A DNA stretch of 64,000 nt from Paragonimus skrjabini miyazakii (taxonomy: Eukaryota > Platyhelminthes > Trematoda > Plagiorchiida > Troglotrematidae): NCBI GenBank assembly GCA_014338405.1, contig JTDE01000178.1, positions 284,165 to 348,164 on the forward strand, written 5' to 3'. The notes beneath the pieces are model-generated. The model was not told where the DNA came from. It did no database searches and saw only the letters and a list, made by a program, of their open reading frames with translations. Positions 11,935 through 23,039 of the stretch are shown one piece after another (the stretch's first letter is position 1; each line of letters begins with the position of its first letter). A program made the position numbers and the translations under genes.

Positions 11935-12233
11935 CATCACCGACGACTGATCGCAGCTGTCATATTCCCATGAACATTCCAATCGGTCCTTTTTCGAAAA
12001 GAAGCATCGGACTCATTAGAGCTCGTTAGTAGTGTGTATCCCTGCTACAGTGGTAAACACGGTTGCCTCGTGAACAGCGTGGACGGAGTTCTAGTTCAGG
12101 CAGTGGCGAGGATATGCACTGCTGACGAGCTCTAATGAGAGCGAAACTTGAGTCAAATGCTTCTTTTCGAAAATGGCCGACTGGATGGTCTATGGGAATG
12201 CGACAGCTGCGATCAGTTGTGGATGATGTTCAA
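11935..12233. repeat. tRNA-headed SINE family A, inverted pair (foldback)
   Basis: A minus-oriented fragment (about 11944-12043) is followed directly by a plus-oriented copy. The plus copy has a tRNA-like head (CAGTGGTAAACACGGTTGCC, then a degenerate B box GTTCTAGTTCAGG) and a family tail (GAGCTCTAATGAGAGCGAAA, GCTTCTTTTCGAAA, GCGACAGCTGCGATCA). The two arms are reverse complements over roughly 100 bases, with the tRNA-like part as the loop. Confidence 0.75.
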
Positions 12234-12763
12234 TCTATGTAAAAATAAACATCCCCTATTACTCATCAGTAATTTGATGTTCCTTTGTGCGGCCTGCGAA
12301 GCAAACGCCGACGTTTTCGGATTTACCGCGAAGTGTGATATAGTACACACTGTATAAGTATGTGTATGTGTGGTTAGATCTACAGCCATGGGTCAAAGCA
12401 ATTTCTCGCACTAATTCACGGACTAACCAGGATGAACAAATAAGGTGTGTTTTTGATTATAGAATTCACCTTTGAAGTTCCGTCGAACCGGCGTGGACAC
12501 CTCATCATAGATGAACAAATCGATTCATCTCAAACATGTCTGACTACTGAACACACTACTTATGCTACCATATCTCAAGAAATATAAAGCTATTTAGGAG
12601 CTCAAGGCAGACTAAGGTTCTGCACAGTTTCCGTTAGTGCTGTCAACGTCGGTACTGATCTATGGAATCCACTGAGTTTGAGATAAACGGCACAACAAAT
12701 TTGCAACTGACTTGATACTTACAGAGGGTTGGACTGTTGGATCCCTGTTTTGCTTCATTACAG
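12234..12763. other. No recognised gene
   Basis: Nothing recognised beyond the SINE that ends at 12233. Confidence 0.35.
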
Positions 12764-13149
12764 GTGCGTATGAACCTTATCGCACATATCTGATCTCTTG
12801 CTCTTTGCAAGTGAAGTCTGCCTGCACAGTAGTACTTAATGAATTCTGTTTTGTCTGTCCAGATGCCACGACTCTATTTAGCTTTCCTTTACACAAATCA
12901 CCTAAATACTCGATCCGGTTTTGGGTTCTTCTACCTGTTCATGACGAAGGACATAGTTATGTAATACTTGGATGGAATTCCGTGTTATTCCAGCGTCGTT
13001 TTAACGTGGGTGATACTGATGAATTGCTGTCAAGCTTACTTACAACACGAACAGAAACGCTCTGGTTCACTTATCTTCAGATGACAGCTGTCTGCTCTGC
13101 TAGGGGTCATTTGGAAACTGTCATACTACTACAAACGTGTTATACATAA
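12764..13149 (+). CDS. Weak candidate exon or chance open frame
   Basis: An acceptor (ttttgcttcattacag) at 12763 opens a frame of about 128 codons to TAA at 13147-13149. The longer open frame begins at 12712. The product is rich in Cys, Ser, Thr and aromatic residues (SIRFWVLLPVHDEGHSYVIL, NVGDTDELLSSLL) but matches no family I know. An open frame of this length is expected about once by chance in a window this size. Confidence 0.2.
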
Positions 13150-13888
13150 AACGCGATTACCTTGTCAATAAGTAGTACTTCTTTATTCAAGTTTCCATCT
13201 TTTATGCGCAAAACATACAATTTGCACCATATTGTCAACGGGATCTCTTCTCTTCGTCCGAGTTACCTAGTCAACAGTGGTTAGTCAAAAGCCGTGAGAA
13301 GCCGAATTTTGGCAACAGCTGAGTTGATTGGAATTCAACTGAATAACTCAACTTTGTACACGCAGAAGCGCTTGCATTTGCTATGACCCACCACTCACCC
13401 CACGACCAGCCAAATTACTGCAGTCCTAGTTACGTCATAATTGCGACGTAGTTGCATCAAAACGTTGTCTCCATATCGGTTCATGACGTAGCTGACCTCA
13501 GTTGAATTCGTTCCATGCTTTGTTCGTTGAGCCCCAACAAAGCTGCTTCATACAAACGCTATGAATATGGCCTGTTGGCGAAAAACTGCAAACGAGCTTG
13601 TTTTTATGAAAAGCAAACAATACTTTGTGCATATATTAATCTGGTGTAAGGATTCAACCGGAGGAGAACACACACCTGAGCTAAAGCATCGTGGGTTTGT
13701 ATCATATGAGAAGATGACATTCATATCCGTCACCTTCTGTAGTCAGGTTTACCGTGTTGAATCTAGAAAGGTATTTCGTTTCGTATCACCACACCTTTGT
13801 GAGTTTTATTGGGCGTAACATCATTTTTCAGTGACACTGAAAACTTTATCCACAATTGCGTGTCTGAGATCGGAGTTGATATTTCAAT
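13150..13888. other. No recognised gene
   Basis: Short overlapping frames on both strands at 13548-13818 have no splice support. Confidence 0.35.
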
Positions 13889-14112
13889 TTGAACATCACC
13901 CACAAGTGATCGCAGCTTTCCGGTCTGCCCCTTTTGAAACGAAGCACTAGACTCAAGTTTCGCTCTCATTAGAGCTCGTCAGTAGTGCATATCATCGCCA
14001 CTGCGGGGACTTGAACCACGGACATGCTGTTCATGAGGCAACCGTGTTTACCACTGCGCCACTGACCTCACATTAGGCACGACTGAAGTATCATATGTGA
14101 ACGCTCAGTGAC
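13889..14112 (-). repeat. tRNA-headed SINE family A copy
   Basis: Reverse complement of the family consensus. It has the tail (GATCGCAGCT ... GAAACGAAGCACTAGACTC), then the tRNA-like head with a good B box (GGTTCAAGTCC on the minus strand) and A-box-like GGCGCAGTGGTAAACACGG, then the upstream segment ending near CACTGAGCG. This is the best preserved tRNA-like head in the family. Confidence 0.75.
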
Positions 14113-14672
14113 TTTCGCTGAACCACTACTGAGATTAAGTAGGCTTTTATCCTCCGTTACACCCTTAATCCGCATCCATGTGCTAAACAGACTGAATTCA
14201 CACGTAAAACTGTTGGCTGACATCTTCACAAACCCCGTGCTTTGTTCTCCAGTCGGCAAGTTCAGTCATTACCGCCACATGTGCATCCTCACCAACTAGA
14301 ATACCACTTGTGCAACGCATGTGCACAGCAACATCGTAATCAAGCGACCTGTTACCATACTAATACATACATATATATGTTCATTTACCTAACAGTCTAC
14401 TTGCTTTTCTCATATCGATTGGTTGAAAAATCACACGTTTCTTAGGTATCTATTCATAACTTCATATGAGCAGCACCATTCAAAGCAATATTCATGGAAG
14501 TATAACGCAAGCAAATGAGTGCACAATCGTTCACATGCTTGTGCCTTTGAAACGAAACAGAAGTCTGGTGTGTTATCTAAACGAAGGGGTAGAAAACTTG
14601 TCCAAACCATACGCTCGCTAAGGAGCCTGAATTTCTAGTAAATACTGTGACTGAGAGCGGTTGCTGAGTAAC
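14113..14672. other. No recognised gene
   Basis: AT-rich. Frames at 14068-14299 are shadows of the SINE. Confidence 0.35.
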
Positions 14673-15027
14673 CTTTAGCATTTCAGTAGAACTCCAGTCA
14701 AACTTGAGTTGAAATGAATATAGAAGATGTTCATGCGTAAGTTCAAGTTGACGATCGTTAACTAAAAATCCAGTCAATTTAATAGCTTGGCCCATGTGGA
14801 CGATAAGCTGCGGAATAATTCTATCAAAACTACTCTGAATTGGTTCTGTGACAGACAGACTGTTGACTAAACACTTAAGTGCGTGGATCAGCACTTTTAC
14901 TAGGTCCTGTTGAATAGGTTTTGTAGGTTGATCATCACGACAGCTCTCCAACTGAGTGCGAATGTAATATAAACGTTGATTAGGACATGTGCATGGTAAG
15001 GCAACAAGGCTGTCCTCGCTCACCTTG
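14673..15027 (-). CDS. Candidate internal exon, helical protein (HEAT/ARM-like)
   Basis: On the minus strand an acceptor (gtgatcaccctcag) ends at 15028 and a donor (CTAAAG|GTTACT) begins at 14672. The 355 bases hold one base of a split codon and then 118 codons with no stop. The protein has successive amphipathic helices: QQDLVKVLIHALKCLVNSLS, SSFDRIIPQLIVHMGQAIKL, then LELTHEHLLYSFQLKFDWSS. This pattern suggests an alpha-solenoid (HEAT or armadillo) protein, but no family is identified. The open frame runs past both splice sites, so the exon limits are inferred. Long chance frames exist in this window, but helix periodicity argues for real coding. Confidence 0.45.
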
Positions 15028-15420
15028 CTGAGGGTGATCACAAAGTGAACTTAAATCATTCCACTCAAGTAGTCTGTCGCGTGTCTAATAAGTCCGAAAA
15101 TTTCACTCGAACGAGAACATAAGGACGTTGGAAGTACTGGAATTGGGCTAACTTGCATAGTACAATGCAAACCAAAAATTCCGGTCATGCTCAAGGTCGT
15201 TCTGGTTTCAATTTTATTGTGATGATAAGTAGCGTGCTCATATTCATCAAGGAACACGCATTATGATGGACCGATCAAATAAATGCCTACGGATTGTTCA
15301 TCTACCACACATTTTGTACTTGTTTGTATTACTGATTCGAAGGAACTCTACCGCCACACCCTTAAGGCAGCATTGAACTATAGGTGGATTCATCAAAAGT
15401 CAAAACGTGTCGAAAAAGCT
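15028..15420. other. No recognised gene; 3' side of a PLE remnant
   Basis: Minus-strand frame 15051-15257 has no splice pair that joins in frame to the exon at 15027. The part near 15380-15420 probably belongs to the terminal sequence of the PLE at 15545-15853. Confidence 0.3.
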
Positions 15421-15443
15421 CGTTTTCGGTGTATCATCTTCAG
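15421..15443 (-). other. Hammerhead-like remnant 3' of a PLE C-terminus
   Basis: On the minus strand CTGAAGA, nine bases and CGAAAACG follow about 100 bases after the PLE stop codon. The core letters (CTGANGA, GAAA) are kept, but the nine bases between cannot form a stem II and an extra A disturbs stem III. Confidence 0.3.
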
Positions 15444-15544
15444 GCCAAATACAACACAATAAATATGAAATCAGTTGTCAAGTCAGGGTTTTGTAAAATT
15501 TAATACAGTGTGAATCTAATGTCATTTTGGGATAACGGACATGG

Positions 15545-15853
15545 TTACTGTGGTGCCGTGTCAAGTGTTCCAACGACGGCAGGCCATGGTAACTTCAGCG
15601 CTTGAACAAAAGACTTCTGCGCACACAGATTAGGGTTTCGCAGCCGGATTCCGATCGCCTCCGCAGCAGCCAAAATGCGACATTTCACACCTCTGGTGTG
15701 AACACGTGTGACACGGTAGATCGGCTTGAATGCGACATTCACATTGACTCTGTGACCCGTATCAACTAGGTGGGCCAAAATTGCGCTGGAAATCTTTCGT
15801 TGTTGTCCGGTTGTCAGCCAAGCTGGATGGTGCTCGCGTATTCTCTCCGACAA
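15545..15853 (-). pseudogene. Penelope-like element remnant, endonuclease C-terminal half
   Basis: The 102-codon frame has the conserved end of PLE GIY-YIG proteins: SERIREHHPAWL, SAILAHLVDTGHRV, LAAAEAIGIRLRNPNLCAQK and LKLPWP before the stop. In PLEs this follows the YIG core as the R..EH helix, the histidine 'H...TGH' segment and the final 'RNPNLC.QK' motif. The YIG core and the RT are missing upstream, where an in-frame TAA directly precedes the first codon. It is clearly a different PLE lineage from the copies at 3878 and 25560. It is less decayed, with no stop or frameshift in 102 codons. Confidence 0.75.
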
Positions 15854-17252
15854 TTATTGAGACGGAAATACATCATTATTATCGTGAAATGCCTAGGTTA
15901 AAGCTGTTTTGGGTCGATGACATGAATTGCTGCATCACAGAACCAGCTGGTCAACAGTCTTGTTTTACTTGTTTTTGCATGATTACCAGTTAAAGACTTG
16001 CCTACATTAGACTGTCATGATCTGCTCCACTTTGACATTGCGATCTGCATCACATCCCCACACAAAATGTTATCAGTTGTATTGTACATCAGTAACCTGA
16101 CAGTTAATCTCTTCAGGTTCATTCCTGGTCTCTCATTAGCATTCGATTATGCTACTGATCGTCCAAGACACGCGGGCCTACTCATTGGCTCGTTGGCTTG
16201 TAGTTGTTCCCGTGTCTCGTTCACTTCCCAGTCCTGTTCTTATCTGTTGCTTTTCATTGGTAGTCGTCCCCTGACTGTGGTCTTGGAAGTCCGTTGCCCT
16301 TGTGTATTTTCCTTTGCTGTTCACTGTGATTTTAACATATGAAATAACCTTCTACATAGAATCTATCGCTTCGGTAATACCGTAGAGTTTTGGCCCAGCC
16401 TTGTTTTTGATTAACGGACCCGATTTGGGCTGAACGCTACTCATCTCTCGGCAGATCCACGTAATATTGCCCTTGTACGGTTTAACTCATAAGACTTACC
16501 GAAATTCAATACAGAAGAAATACCCTGCTTGAATCCACCAACCACAAAACTTATTGATCGAAAACCGAAAGAAAGTAGATATAAACGTTAATAGTATTAA
16601 TCCAGTCATCTGGACTTCTACACAATGCTGTCACGAGAAGGATGACATCTGCCTTGTTTTTCTAATTAGGGTTTAAAACGCGGGTGAAAAACCACCGCGG
16701 TTAACATGAACCGGCTCTCTCCATGAATAAGACGAAAATGTTCAAAGTAACTGTGTCAGGATTTTATGAACATTGAATCTAAAAGAGGAACCAAATGAAA
16801 CTAAGTTAGCACTGATTAAAAGGGATGGCAGGATGTGATCTAACTTTTGTAACAGTATCGTTAAACAGCGCTACAAGATGGGTTAAGTCCTTCACAACCT
16901 AAACGTTACTTTCAGCACAATCAAAGAAATAACCCTTTTCCAAGTTGCATTGCTAAATTGTAAGGCTACCAACAATACACCCAAAGCCATTAAATGCAAT
17001 ATGAAATAGTTTCAATTTATACACGTTCGTGTATTGGTAAACCCTATATAAAAACAACACCGTTTTGTTTATCTGTATAAAATATTCCTGTTGATGGACT
17101 TTTATTTTTATTTTCGATGTCCACTGCACGTGAATGATGAGTTACGGTATGGCCATTTGTGGTTTCATGCACGATAGCACATTTCGTCGGTTCAGCTTGC
17201 AAGAATATCGTAAATGTATTCTTAATAGTTCAATATAAAAGGTTTCAAAAAC
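15854..17252. other. No recognised gene
   Basis: A plus-strand frame at 15998-16342 (114 codons) is Ser/Leu/Cys-rich and has no paired splice sites. Nothing else is recognised. Confidence 0.35.
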
Positions 17253-17333
17253 CTGGGCATCGATTGGAGTTGAACCAGCAATGTGAGCGGAATGTTTAGA
17301 CGCGTAGGTGCTTTATCAGCTGAGCTATGGGCC
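17253..17333 (-). repeat. tRNA-headed SINE family B copy
   Basis: On the minus strand TAGCTCAGCTGATAAAGCA (A-box-like) and GCTGGTTCAACTCCAATCG (B box) are spaced as in a tRNA. Acceptor ends GGCCCA/TGCCC partly match. The anticodon arm does not fold properly, so it is a tRNA-derived element and not a working tRNA gene. It shares GCGTCTAAACATTC and TTGCTGGTT with 19147-19230. Confidence 0.5.
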
Positions 17334-17710
17334 ACGCTGAGAGCCTGAAAATTTCAGATTTGGTCTCATTACTGTATTCGTCTTACAGCGTTATATGAAC
17401 TTCACCGAGAGATCTAAGGAATTGACTGTTCCAACATGATTTCCCGAACACTTCACGCTAGAATATGCTAATAACAAGGAGTTTGACCAATATGTTCTTG
17501 TCAGTTGTTACAAGTACATGTTTACGTAGTGCTTTATCCTATTTCGCTTTGATTTCGTTCATAATTCCTCAGCCTAAGGGTTACACCCCGCGACGGCATT
17601 CTGAACAAGAGCACCAGGATGAAAGTAGTATTAATGTAAACATGGAGGCAGGCGCAGGTTTTTGATAACTTATCTTCAGATAGATGCAAGTATATATATA
17701 TATATGGAGG
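17334..17710. other. No recognised gene; (TA)n run
   Basis: A plus-strand frame at 17465-17665 has no splice support. A TA microsatellite lies at 17691-17705, directly before the next SINE copy. Confidence 0.4.
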
Positions 17711-18202
17711 TTACTGACGAGCAGTCGGGGATTTAGTTAATTTCAAGTTGAACATCGTTCACACTTGATCGTAGCCTTCCCATTTAGATAGACTCTCTAA
17801 ACAGCCTATTTCGAAAAGGAGCAGTAGAGTCAACCTTCCCTCTTGTCTGGTTCCGTCCATTGTGCACATGTTTGCCACGGCTGGGGTCAGAACACCGGCT
17901 AAGCTTTCATGAGGCACCCGTGTTGACCACTGCTTCATTGACTTCAAACTGGACACAATCGAGGTATCATATCTGAACGCTCAACCACTTTTGCTTGTGA
18001 GTAATAATCAATTGCTGTGAAGACTGTGATCAAATGTGAGTAAAATTCAGATTGAAATTAACCAAATTCCTGACTGGTATTCAGTAATCTAAAATATCAC
18101 CTTGCAATTAGTTCGGAAGTTTCTACCTGTCTCTGAAATCCTAATGGCACGTTATCGGCTGGAGGTAACAGAGTAACTGTGTTTTCTACCGAGACGATCG
18201 GG
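17711..18202. repeat. tRNA-headed SINE family A, inverted pair, diverged
   Basis: It starts with TTACTGACGAGCAGTCGGGG and runs as a minus-oriented copy through the tRNA-like head to about 18018. The sequence then switches to a plus-oriented tail segment (GAAATTAACCAAATTCC, CAGTAATCTAAAATATC). This is the same minus-then-plus order as at 11935 and 24222, but more decayed. Confidence 0.65.
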
Positions 18203-19146
18203 AAGATGTTCTCATAAAAATTTGGTTTAATTAATTTTGATGGACGCTAAATCCGTTTATCCCAACCGGCGGATGTAACCCAAATAGATGGTAACTGCAC
18301 TGATGACGGTTATTAGATAACTGTAACCACAATCCGATATGTCATACTATTATGAAAGCAATGCATTTCAGTCGTGACAGGTGTGGACCGTCTTGTTTTA
18401 CAAATTACTTAGGTTACTTGCTTAACTTTTCCTCCTTTGAATGGCCTCAGATTAATCGCCACATCTGCCCTCATACTTCATGAACCTGCAATTGTCTTCT
18501 GATAGAATCATTTGGTCCTTTTGGGTTAATATCGAAAGTGTTTTTGTTTGGATTACTGTATTTTTTTTACGTGATATACTTTCAACCCCAAAATCAATTT
18601 TCATGCTGAGACTTATGGGTAACGGAAAAAATTTGCACGCAGAATATAGTAACTTGCACCCTTCTGAAAACAACAAGACTGACAATGATTCAACGTGTTT
18701 GTAATATGCAGTCGGATGTTGTTTGGTTTGTTATCCAGATTTGTTAGGTAGCCTACAGGTGTTTCCACACCAGGTCAGGTAACAACATTGCTTCGTGGCT
18801 TCGTGCGAAGTTTCATACACAAACTGGGCAGCTCGGAACTAAACCCAAAATCAAAACACAACATAAGATGGTTGCCTGTAAAGGCAGAAGAGATAAAAAT
18901 TAGTAACAACAGGTGAATGTGGGGTACTTTGTTGGCTCATAGTGTAGTTCACTCGTTTCATATAACAGAGTCCATAGAACATTTGTCGCAACACACATCT
19001 GTATCTTTTGTTATTTAATGAATCCGCTGGACTACTTTTTAACAATACAATTTCAGTGTTCCACAATGAATCTGGTGGAGTCCGTCTGCCAAAGTGGGTT
19101 GGGTGGGTAACTGAAACAAAATGTGAAATGTTTGAACCCACGATTT
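18203..19146. other. No recognised gene
   Basis: Overlapping frames at 18452-18704 and 18851-19211 lack splice signals; the last overlaps a SINE head. Confidence 0.35.
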
Positions 19147-19230
19147 GGCTCACATCTCAGCCAGTAGAGCTGTCGCTGCGTCTCAGCATTCTTCTTACGT
19201 TGCTGGTTTGAATCTAGCCGAAACCCTAAG
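19147..19230 (+). repeat. tRNA-headed SINE family B copy
   Basis: ATCTCAGCCAGTAGAGC (A-box-like), GCGTCTCAGCATTC and GTTGCTGGTTTGAATCTAGC (B-box-like) match the element at 17253 in order and spacing. The 3' part, GAATCTAGCCGAAAC, also matches 23841-23920. Confidence 0.5.
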
Positions 19231-21098
19231 TTTTCACAATTGAGCTTCCGTTAAATTAATACAACTTAACTATTATCCTGAAATTAACACTAAAATAGTT
19301 AATCTTTTTAAATATCGCAGAAATTACTTGAACATAACGATGCTTTGTCCGGATTTCAGTGCGAACGTAAACGCGGCACTTTGAACAGACCTGTGTTTCA
19401 ATGTGTTCAAAGTAAACTGCAAGCATGTGCGCCTGTTTGTAGGTTACATGCGGAACGGAGAATTTAGATTGCTCAGATTTTTCAAGTTTTCGTATGTTTT
19501 GTCTGTTTTTAAGCTGATTAGGCAGAAAGTTAACAATTACTCACTTTTCACTTGATTTACAGGCGAAATTTATGAGAATATTTTAGTTTTCTTGATTTTC
19601 CGATGCTCCGTTAGACTAGCCCTTATCCGAACTACTTCGACAGTATGGATGGTGCATTTTGAGTCGCAGTTGTTATCACCATACTGATTTGGACAGTTCC
19701 GAGCATATGTAACATTTCGTATGCTGCCTTAAGAACGTCGCCATTAGTTAGTAATTTTTGACTTTCGCCAGTTTCAGGACATTTTTGGAAACGGTGCATA
19801 ATTTATATGCAGTTCAACACCAGTTTATGTATGTGTCAAAGACCATAACCGCATACTGCGATGCCGCGGGCATAAAACGTTATTGATGGTTATTTAAAAA
19901 CGTATATGATGCTGTTAGTCTGCACCAGATTTTAATAAACCGCACACCTTTCTGCCAGTGGCAGACAATAACGATAGGACAGAATAACTGAATTATGACA
20001 ACTACTGTAAGTTTCAATAATTTAGACTGATCTGAAAGATTGTGCGGCGTTTTGTTATTGTAGCACTGTTTGTGGTTAATACACAAACTGTTACCAGTGA
20101 GTACTGTAAAATAACTAACTCAGATACACTCTGTTAATTATCGTGCGTATTTTTTCTGTTCCGCCTGACAGTTTATGTTGGAAAAGCATGTCAGTATTGG
20201 ATTTAAAACTTCAGTTTCAAAAAGCGCAACAAATGTTACATTTTTTAGACATGAAAATTCGACATTACGGCAGTATGTGTACAAAAATTTCGTCTATTCC
20301 AGCAGAACAATTTCATTTCTCACTTGACTTAAAACTGTCTGTAGCATTTATGTACGTTACAGCTCCTCGGTTACTTCCTAATATTCATACTACGGATATA
20401 TGCAATGATATTTCTCGTGTATCGTTGATCACAGCTGTGTACATTAGGAAAAAGAGCGCAAAATTAATACCACACAACAATATTAGTGCTCATTCAATAA
20501 ACTGTCTCTTTTTTGTTCTCGTCTGTTCCAATCAGTTTTAGTGATTAACAAACGGATGCAATACTATTGCAACTTACGTGACCAGTCAGACGGAATATGA
20601 TAAATTATTTCTGCCGTGTGAATGATATTGGGGAGGTGATGAACGGTATTTAAAACCTTAAATTATTTTTGGTAGATTTATCAAAGTATGACGGTTCTCG
20701 TAACATTTAGAAGGCTCAAGTACATCGTGATTTAGAATAAACTTTTGTGCTTGTTGCACACTTTGAAAAAAAAGAATTAACGTAGGAAGCAATTGTTTTT
20801 TATGATAGCTGTCCTGTCATGCCTGAGTTTCAAGGGCATATAGTACTCGTTCACGCTGGTGTCACAATCCAGTTATAAATGGGCTGACATCTGAAAGTTC
20901 AATAGATTTAGCCAGCGGTGTCAAGATCGGTCCGATCCTCCATGATAAGTTGATATAATTATCAATTTTTCCTGGTTAAAATGAATAGATCCTTATTGTT
21001 ACCATTCTATAACACCCACCTACTACTTGATTAAGTAGGACATTATTGAGCCTGTATCACAGCGTTATTTTTAACATCGTTACTGTTCTTTTTTACAG
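19231..21098. other. No secure gene, probably intronic
   Basis: The only notable item is a 132-codon plus frame at 20143-20541. An acceptor (tctgttccgcctgacag) falls inside it, but two frames stay open behind it and no good donor is seen. Confidence 0.35.
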
Positions 21099-21183
21099 TC
21101 CGTTTGTCTTTTATGACAATGGAATGTATGACATTGAAAAAGCGGATTCGTTTGGACACAGTCCTACTCCAGTTTATAAACAG
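21099..21183 (+). CDS. Candidate internal exon, unidentified protein
   Basis: A strong acceptor (tgttcttttttacag) ends at 21098 and the donor AAACAG|GTTAGA begins at 21184. The 85 bases hold one base of a split codon and 28 codons ending in a complete Gln codon: PFVFYDNGMYDIEKADSFGH followed by SPTPVYKQ. The start phase fits the exon at 4663-4816, joining through a Ser codon. The end phase fits the exon at 41413. The composition is unlike chance translation of AT-rich DNA. Too short to name a domain. Confidence 0.5.
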
Positions 21184-21653
21184 GTTAGACTTTTCTATTT
21201 CCAGTAGTCCCCTTATAGCACCGTTGAAAGCTAGTATGGAATAAAGGCAAGGTGTTTTTCATTAACTGTGGTGCAAGAAGAACCAGAGAAATTTCAAATT
21301 GTCTATCGGAGACTCGTAGGAAAGTCATTCAGAATTCCAGCAGAACTTAAAATTTCGGCACTATTCCAAATAACACGTCTGTGAGATAGTGGAGTTATTT
21401 ACTAATATACAAAAATACGGGTGTTAAAAATATGCGGCCGCTGGAAGGGAGATCGTCACGCTCGAAGTCCTTTTCAAGATACTTAACGTTAAAATATGTC
21501 AACTCAGATTTCTTTTTCTCTCAGTCTCGATGAACCATACTTGTTGGCGCCAAGGTATTTCTTCTGATGAATACAAAACACCACTGCGTGAGTGTTATTA
21601 CAAGGATTAAGACAAATCATTGTCGAATTAACTTCTTACCTCTCTTTCTACAG

Positions 21654-21771
21654 AGGTTTCTCATGGTGGCCATCACAAATCAAAATGAGAGACCAGTGCT
21701 CCGTTGAACTAACCATTTCCAAACCAGCTGGCCTTTTGTTGTCTCAATACAACTGCACAAAATTTCCAATT
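21654..21771 (+). CDS. Candidate exon with a PWWP-like start motif
   Basis: A strong acceptor (cttacctctctttctacag) ends at 21653 and a consensus donor (AATT|GTAAGA) begins at 21772. The 118 bases hold one split-codon base and 39 codons. The start reads GFSWWPSQI, which resembles the G(F/Y)xWWPxxI core of PWWP histone-binding domains, but the rest does not clearly continue the domain. Its start and end phases equal those of the exon at 21099, so the two could be alternative exons but cannot be consecutive. Chance remains possible. Confidence 0.3.
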
Positions 21772-22055
21772 GTAAGAGTCCGCAGTAACCAGGTGCGCTC
21801 CCAGAGAAAAAATTCAATCGCTGTGTTCTCCATCTTATGTGCATTTCGGTAAAAACGAGATTCGATGGTTTCAAAAGGATTTTCACGCACGGTCAGACAC
21901 GGAACTTTGGTCGTGCGCTCTAAGTTCTACAAGGTGAGAACAAACATGTAAACAGTAGTCATTTTGATACCTTCTACCAATTATCGTGATGTATCCCGTT
22001 AACTGCGACTAGCTAATGATAAATGGATTGAGAATAACACAACGTTATGAGCAAG
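21772..22055. other. No recognised gene
   Basis: Nothing recognised apart from the approach to the hammerhead-like motif at 22056. Confidence 0.35.
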
Positions 22056-22110
22056 TTGTAATACTCTACGTTTCAACCACCTCGGGTGGCCTTCCTCAGG
22101 AGTGTTGTAA
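22056..22110 (-). ncRNA. Hammerhead ribozyme-like motif, PLE type
   Basis: On the minus strand the order is stem I (TTACAACACTC, 22110-22100), CTGAGGA (22099-22093), stem II (GGCCACC, loop CGA, GGTGGTT, seven pairs), GAAA (22074-22071), a tiny self-complementary stem III (ACGT), an A at the cut position (22067), and the returning stem I strand GAGTATTACAA. Stem I pairs at 8 of 11 positions. CTGAGGA fits the CTGANGA consensus. One unpaired A sits between the core and stem II. A stem III reduced to a palindrome fits hammerheads described in PLEs, which are thought to act as dimers. Confidence 0.6.
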
Positions 22111-23039
22111 TCGAAATCACACAGTGCAGCTCTTTGATACCATATATTTGAGAGGAGAGGACTGTTTCGGGCTTAATAATACCGGCTTTTGGATGCAGGT
22201 ACTGTGTTTCATTTTCTGCCTTAAATATTCTCATATTCGTTATTCATGTGTGTTTGGTCGTACTGTTAATACTCCTTCGCCTTTGGAACTGGGTAGGAGA
22301 TTTCCGGTGTCTCATCTAGTTTTAACTTATTAATGTTTGTGTGATGAAAAGCTGTATTGACTGAAACGGAAACATCTTACTAGAAGGAAAGTTCACACGT
22401 TATTCTTGACCGTTCCTAATAACCATCATGAAAACGCTGGAGACGATTGTACTGTAGTCGTCGCACTTATACATGTATCCAAACCCATCTTTATATCACT
22501 ACGTCAGAAGTTATTTCCCTGCTCAACTAAGTCTGATGCAAATGGTAATTTGTAGGATTTATTGTTCAGAACGTTAGCAGTCTGATACAGTAAGCAGTTT
22601 ACAGAAAAAGTTTTGAAAATATTTTTGCATGGATATCCTCCTGAGAGTAGCTCGTTTATCAGAATTCAGTATCTATTGGTTTATGACTAAAAGTAAGCCA
22701 ATGTAATTCAGAGTTTGGGAGTTTAAAATAATAGGTTTAAACCTTGTAAACCTTATGGCGTACTAGAATGCTGTAGAATACTCAGAACATCAAATATGCT
22801 CGATCAAAATCACGCCTAAAGTTTGGATTACGTGCAAGTTGTCTCAATGCGTTTGTTGAAACCATATATATATATATATATCACTCTGTTAAACAATTCT
22901 TTAATCTTAGTGTCCCACGAATACTTTATTATTAGGTAAAGATAATAGATAGATAGGTAGATAGATAAAGATAATAGGAACTTTTAGTTATTTTAGGTTT
23001 AAAAAAACATTAACAAAATCAGCAGCTATAAACAGAGTG
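22111..23039. other. No gene; simple repeats
   Basis: A (TA)n run lies at 22864-22881 and a GATA/GATAATA-rich patch at 22936-22976. The interval is bounded by two minus-oriented hammerhead-like motifs and may be a decayed retroelement fragment. Confidence 0.4.

Noticed and set aside
15051..15257. Exon joined by a 37-base intron to the exon at 15027
   Set aside because: The short intron is possible in flatworms, but the join gives an immediate stop in the required frame.
15998..16342. 114-codon plus-strand ORF as a gene
   Set aside because: No paired splice sites, no domain, and Ser/Leu/Cys-rich content typical of a chance frame.
17253..17333. Functional tRNA gene
   Set aside because: A-box and B-box-like parts are present, but the anticodon arm does not fold and two relatives occur nearby, which points to a SINE.
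20143..20541. 132-codon plus-strand ORF as a gene
   Set aside because: An acceptor lies inside it, two frames are open behind that site, there is no clear donor, and AT-rich composition makes a chance frame plausible.
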